Positions 6,647 to 8,738 of a DNA stretch of 8,738 nucleotides are shown here, one piece after another. The first letter of the stretch is position 1. Each line of letters begins with the position of its first letter. This DNA comes from Nitrospinota bacterium (GTDB lineage: Bacteria > Nitrospinota > Nitrospinia > UBA9942): assembly GCA_016234205.1 (NCBI GenBank), contig JACRGN010000361.1, positions 1-8,738 of the forward strand, in the 5' to 3' direction. Made by a program: the position numbers and the translations under genes. The notes under the pieces were generated by a model that ran no database searches, was not told the DNA's origin, and was given only the letters and a program-made list of their open reading frames with translations.

Positions 6647-6904
6647 CTAATGGGGATGACTGCTGATATGGTCAACAAATTTACCTTCCAATTCTTCTAC
6701 CTTATTAGCCAGAAGCATATAATCTCTGTCAAAATGAGATACAACTACTTTTAGATCGTTTTCTATATGCTCCAGCCTTTTATCCATCTGCTCAAATCTT
6801 TTATCTATCTGGTCAAATCTTGCATTTGTATCCTTCCTCAGATGTTTTATCTCATCCCTGATAGACTTTAATATTTCTACTGTAATTTCCTTAATCTTAT
6901 CCAT
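6647..6904 (-). CDS. Small coiled-coil protein of unknown function
   Basis: This 85-residue, highly charged, cytosolic-looking protein has no signal peptide or membrane segment. From about residue 20 to 52 it shows repeated heptad-like units (RFDQIDKRFEQMDKRLEHIE), with hydrophobic positions at 3-4 spacing, followed by a second helix with NKVEELEGKFVDH. This points to an oligomerising coiled coil. The end is His-rich (HISSHPH). The ATG at 6904 has AAGGA at 6913-6917, 8 bases upstream. The stop is 45 bp before the copA start on the same strand, so the two may share a transcript. Such short proteins are widespread and uncharacterised. I cannot name a family, and a link to copper transport is only suggested by position. 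Confidence 0.75.
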   Translation of the reverse strand: MDKIKEITVEILKSIRDEIKHLRKDTNARFDQIDKRFEQMDKRLEHIENDLKVVVSHFDRDYMLLANKVEELEGKFVDHISSHPH

Positions 6905-7031
6905 ATTATATATCCTTCATTTGCCTAAATGCTATCACAGTTAAGGCGAGCCTTCAATCTTTTTATTTTTTTGAAAGATTTTATAAAACTGTGGTAGGAT
7001 TATCCATAAATTTGAGGGGTCAATAAACCAA
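6905..7031. promoter_or_regulatory. Divergent promoter region between the coiled-coil/copA genes and pyk
   Basis: Both flanking genes read outward from this 127-bp gap. It holds nested inverted repeats: CACAGTT (6936-6942) with AACTGTG (6987-6993), enclosing AATCTTT (6956-6962) with AAAGATT (6974-6980). Also present are the small hairpin AAGG-CGAG-CCTT (6943-6954) and the palindrome GGATTATCC (6997-7005). A minus-strand promoter candidate is TTGAAG, a 17-base spacer, then TAGCAT with an extended TGA ahead of it (-10 near 6930-6935). None of these matches a copper-regulator operator that I know. Confidence 0.5.
6971..7000 (+). promoter_or_regulatory. Possible sigma-70-type promoter for pyk
   Basis: TTGAAA (6971-6976) and TAGGAT (6995-7000) lie 18 bases apart, about 32 bp before the pyk start codon. 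The matches are moderate, and the elements overlap the inverted repeats in this gap. It would give a very short leader with GAGGGG at 7014-7019 as the ribosome site. Confidence 0.35.
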
Positions 7032-8456
7032 ATGATACCAATAAGAAATGCAAAGATTGTATGCACTATAGGGCCTTCAAGCAGCTCTCCAAGAGTGATT
7101 GAGAAACTCATCAGGGCAGGCATGGATGTGGCAAGGCTTAATTTTTCTCACGGGACACATGATGAGCATAAAAAGGTTATAAAATCCATAAGGGATACTT
7201 CAAGGAAATTGAAAAAGGCGGTGGCAATCCTTCAGGACCTTCAGGGTCCGAAGATAAGGACAGGGTTGCTGAAAGATGGGAGGGTAGTTCTTAAATCAGG
7301 GAATAGGTTTATTCTCACAGGAAGAAAACTTATCGGGACATCTGAGATAATCTCAATTACATATCCTGCAATGTATAGGGATGTAAAAAAAGGTGACAGG
7401 ATACTTCTTGATGACGGGCTTATGAGTCTTAAGGTAAACGATGTCAAGGGAACGGATATAACCTGTGAGGTGATAAATGGAGGTGTCCTGACAGACCATA
7501 AAGGAATAAATCTGCCGGGGATTAAGGTGGGGCTTTCCTCAATAACAAAAAAGGATATTGAAGACCTTTATTTTGGTATCGGGCAGTGTGTTGATTATGT
7601 GGCTATCTCGTTTGTCAGGACTGATAAAGATGTAAAGTCTGTAAAAGATATAATAAAAAAGAAGGGTGTATTTATACCTGTCATTGCAAAGCTTGAGAAA
7701 CCTGAGGCTATTGAGAATCTTGAAGGAATTATGGATGAGGCAGATGGGGTGATGGTAGCGAGGGGTGACCTCGGTGTTGAGATGTCTCCTGAGGCTGTTC
7801 CAGTTATTCAGAAGAATATAATAAACATGGCAAATAAAAAGGGGAAGCCTGTTATTACTGCAACACAGATGCTTGAGTCCATGATAAATAATCCACGTCC
7901 TACAAGGGCGGAGGCTTCAGATGTTGCCAATGCCATATTTGACGGGACAGATGCGGTTATGCTCTCAGGCGAGACAGCATCCGGGAAATATCCGGTAGAG
8001 TCTCTGGAGATGATGTCAAGAATAATCTCAGCAGCTGAAGGCGGCTCATTCGCAAGACCCCGTGAGAGGCGGGTGGAAAAGGTTTTTGCATTTCATGACG
8101 CTGTGAGCAGTGCAGCTGTCCATGCAGCTCATGAGATAGGTGCAAAATTGATTGTGGCATTTACTCAATGGGGAACTACAGCCCTCCTGGTATCTAAACA
8201 GAGACCGCTCATGCCGATTATTGCCTACACTCCATATGAAAGCACCATGTGGAGATTAAATCTCTACTGGGGTGTGATGCCAAGAACAATGGGATTGATT
8301 GAAGATACAGACAATCTGATAAAAGAGATGGATAGAAACCTATTATCACATAAATTGGCAAGAAAGGGCGATTCAGTAGTTATACTTATGGGAATGCCAA
8401 TATCTCAAAAGGGTGTAACAAACATGATGAAACTGCACAGGGTGGGGGAGTATTAA
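7032..8456 (+). CDS. pyk: Pyruvate kinase
   Basis: At 474 residues this is full length. The cytosolic enzyme converts phosphoenolpyruvate and ADP to pyruvate and ATP, the last step of glycolysis. The N terminus NAKIVCTIGPSS is canonical. The active-site segment ARLNFSHG has Arg35, Asn37 and Ser39, IAKLEKPEAIENL carries catalytic Lys220 and metal ligand Glu222, MVARGDLGVE carries Asp246, and TATQMLESM carries Thr278. These are at the same numbers as in E. coli PykF. The MLSGETASGKYP segment and a C-terminal regulatory domain (about 350-474) follow. The start ATG agrees with the family N terminus, but the best ribosome site, GAGGGG at 7014-7019, is 12 bases away, longer than usual. The gene is divergent from the coiled-coil/copA pair. 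Spacer repeats follow and no clear terminator is visible. Confidence 0.97.
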   Translation: MIPIRNAKIVCTIGPSSSSPRVIEKLIRAGMDVARLNFSHGTHDEHKKVIKSIRDTSRKLKKAVAILQDLQGPKIRTGLLKDGRVVLKSGNRFILTGRKLIGTSEIISITYPAMYRDVKKGDRILLDDGLMSLKVNDVKGTDITCEVINGGVLTDHKGINLPGIKVGLSSITKKDIEDLYFGIGQCVDYVAISFVRTDKDVKSVKDIIKKKGVFIPVIAKLEKPEAIENLEGIMDEADGVMVARGDLGVEMSPEAVPVIQKNIINMANKKGKPVITATQMLESMINNPRPTRAEASDVANAIFDGTDAVMLSGETASGKYPVESLEMMSRIISAAEGGSFARPRERRVEKVFAFHDAVSSAAVHAAHEIGAKLIVAFTQWGTTALLVSKQRPLMPIIAYTPYESTMWRLNLYWGVMPRTMGLIEDTDNLIKEMDRNLLSHKLARKGDSVVILMGMPISQKGVTNMMKLHRVGEY

Positions 8457-8466
8457 TTCAGAAATA

Positions 8467-8504
8467 GACACAGAATGACACTGATTTGTTATGATAACCA
8501 CTGA
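8467..8504. repeat. Rearranged remnant of the hinT-rpe palindromic element
   Basis: Bases 8467-8495 match the reverse complement of 3542-3570 at 26 of 29 positions (GACACAGA, GACACTGATT and GTTATGAT are shared). The next bases, TAACCACTGA (8495-8504), are identical to the outer end of that element (3448-3457). An inner part and an outer end are thus joined with the middle missing, which suggests an internally deleted, decayed copy. Confidence 0.65.
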
Positions 8505-8556
8505 AGGAAATTATATCCATTCTGAGTTGACTGAAGAAATAATAATCATGAGTAAA

Positions 8557-8575
8557 CCCCCAGCTCTGCTGGGGG
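8557..8575. repeat. Strong hairpin, 8-bp G/C-rich stem, 3-base loop
   Basis: CCCCCAGC (8557-8564) and GCTGGGGG (8568-8575) pair perfectly around TCT. No T-run follows on either strand, so an intrinsic terminator is not supported, although it lies 100 bp after pyk. The setting AGTAAA-hairpin-ACTCCCAGAGTTTGACAG resembles the subterminal hairpin of IS200/IS605-like or REP-type elements. I offer this from memory of similar ends and cannot test it here. Confidence 0.6.
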
Positions 8576-8657
8576 ACTCCCAGAGTTTGACAGTTCCGGG
8601 ATTGTGCTTTGTCCTGATAAGGGACATAGAACTTTTAAATATTTCAGTTTTCACTGT

Positions 8658-8735
8658 TGTCATGCCCGAATGGTTCTGTCGGGCATCCAGTCATAAAACA
8701 TGGATTCCCGCCAAATGCACGCGGGAATGACAGCT
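8658..8735. repeat. Double-hairpin dispersed repeat (GTCATTCCCGC type)
   Basis: Two adjacent hairpins are present: ATGCCCGA (8662-8669) with TCGGGCAT (8679-8686), and ATTCCCGC (8704-8711) with GCGGGAAT (8721-8728), each with a 9-base loop. They are arranged symmetrically: TGTCAT at the left outer edge mirrors ATGACA at the right, and the inner CATCCA (8684-8689) and TGGAT (8701-8705) face each other. This back-to-back form is characteristic of the abundant dispersed repeats with GTCATTCCCGCG cores in many bacteria. The element may continue past the window edge. Confidence 0.8.
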
Positions 8736-8738
8736 TGA

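Noticed and set aside
8557..8575. Intrinsic terminator of pyk
   Set aside because: The stem is strong, but no T-run follows on either strand and it is 100 bp past the stop codon.
8491..8730. 79-codon plus-strand frame after pyk
   Set aside because: It is built from three repeat elements and hairpins, with no ribosome site and no recognisable protein features.

Overview
The window looks like chromosome from a moderately AT-rich, Gram-negative-type environmental bacterium. The reasons are a secreted RCC1-repeat protein, intergenic spacers full of short palindromes, and ordinary bacterial housekeeping genes with good Shine-Dalgarno sites. Repeats of these kinds (CCCCCTTT palindromes, CCACAGAGGCACGGAG palindromes, GTCATTCCCGC hairpins) are familiar to me from Nitrospirota, Desulfobacterota and related metagenome genomes. 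That placement is only a guess from style; there is no rRNA or marker gene here to fix it.

Layout. Bases 1-2359 (minus strand) hold the first 786 codons of a large exported protein: a signal peptide, a complete seven-blade RCC1-type beta-propeller, then at least five cysteine-patterned repeats of about 80 residues related to the divergent InlB B-repeat. Its 3' end lies outside the window. Bases 2360-3089 are a gene-free AT-rich spacer with several inverted repeats. On the plus strand follow a HIT-family hydrolase (hinT-like, 3090-3434) and ribulose-phosphate 3-epimerase (rpe, 3638-4285), separated by a 168-bp imperfect palindromic element. Facing rpe, with only 6 bp between stop codons, is a Cu+-exporting P1B-type ATPase (copA, 6601-4292 minus). 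A small coiled-coil protein (6904-6647 minus) lies just upstream of it. A divergent intergenic region then leads into pyruvate kinase (pyk, 7032-8456 plus). The last 280 bases contain no gene but hold three different palindromic or repeat elements.

How the genes relate. rpe (pentose phosphate and Calvin-type sugar interconversion) and pyk (last step of glycolysis) are central-carbon enzymes, but they are separated by the oppositely oriented coiled-coil/copA pair, so they are not one operon. The coiled-coil protein and copA could be co-transcribed (45 bp apart), but no copper regulator or chaperone gene is visible. The RCC1 protein stands alone and is probably cell-surface or secreted.

No clear new system such as a defence island, CRISPR array or biosynthetic cluster is present. 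The most worthwhile oddities are a heptanucleotide tandem repeat inside the ATP-binding region of copA, the cysteine-rich repeat domain joined to a propeller with signs of ongoing repeat duplication, and a palindromic element between hinT and rpe whose rearranged remnant recurs downstream of pyk.
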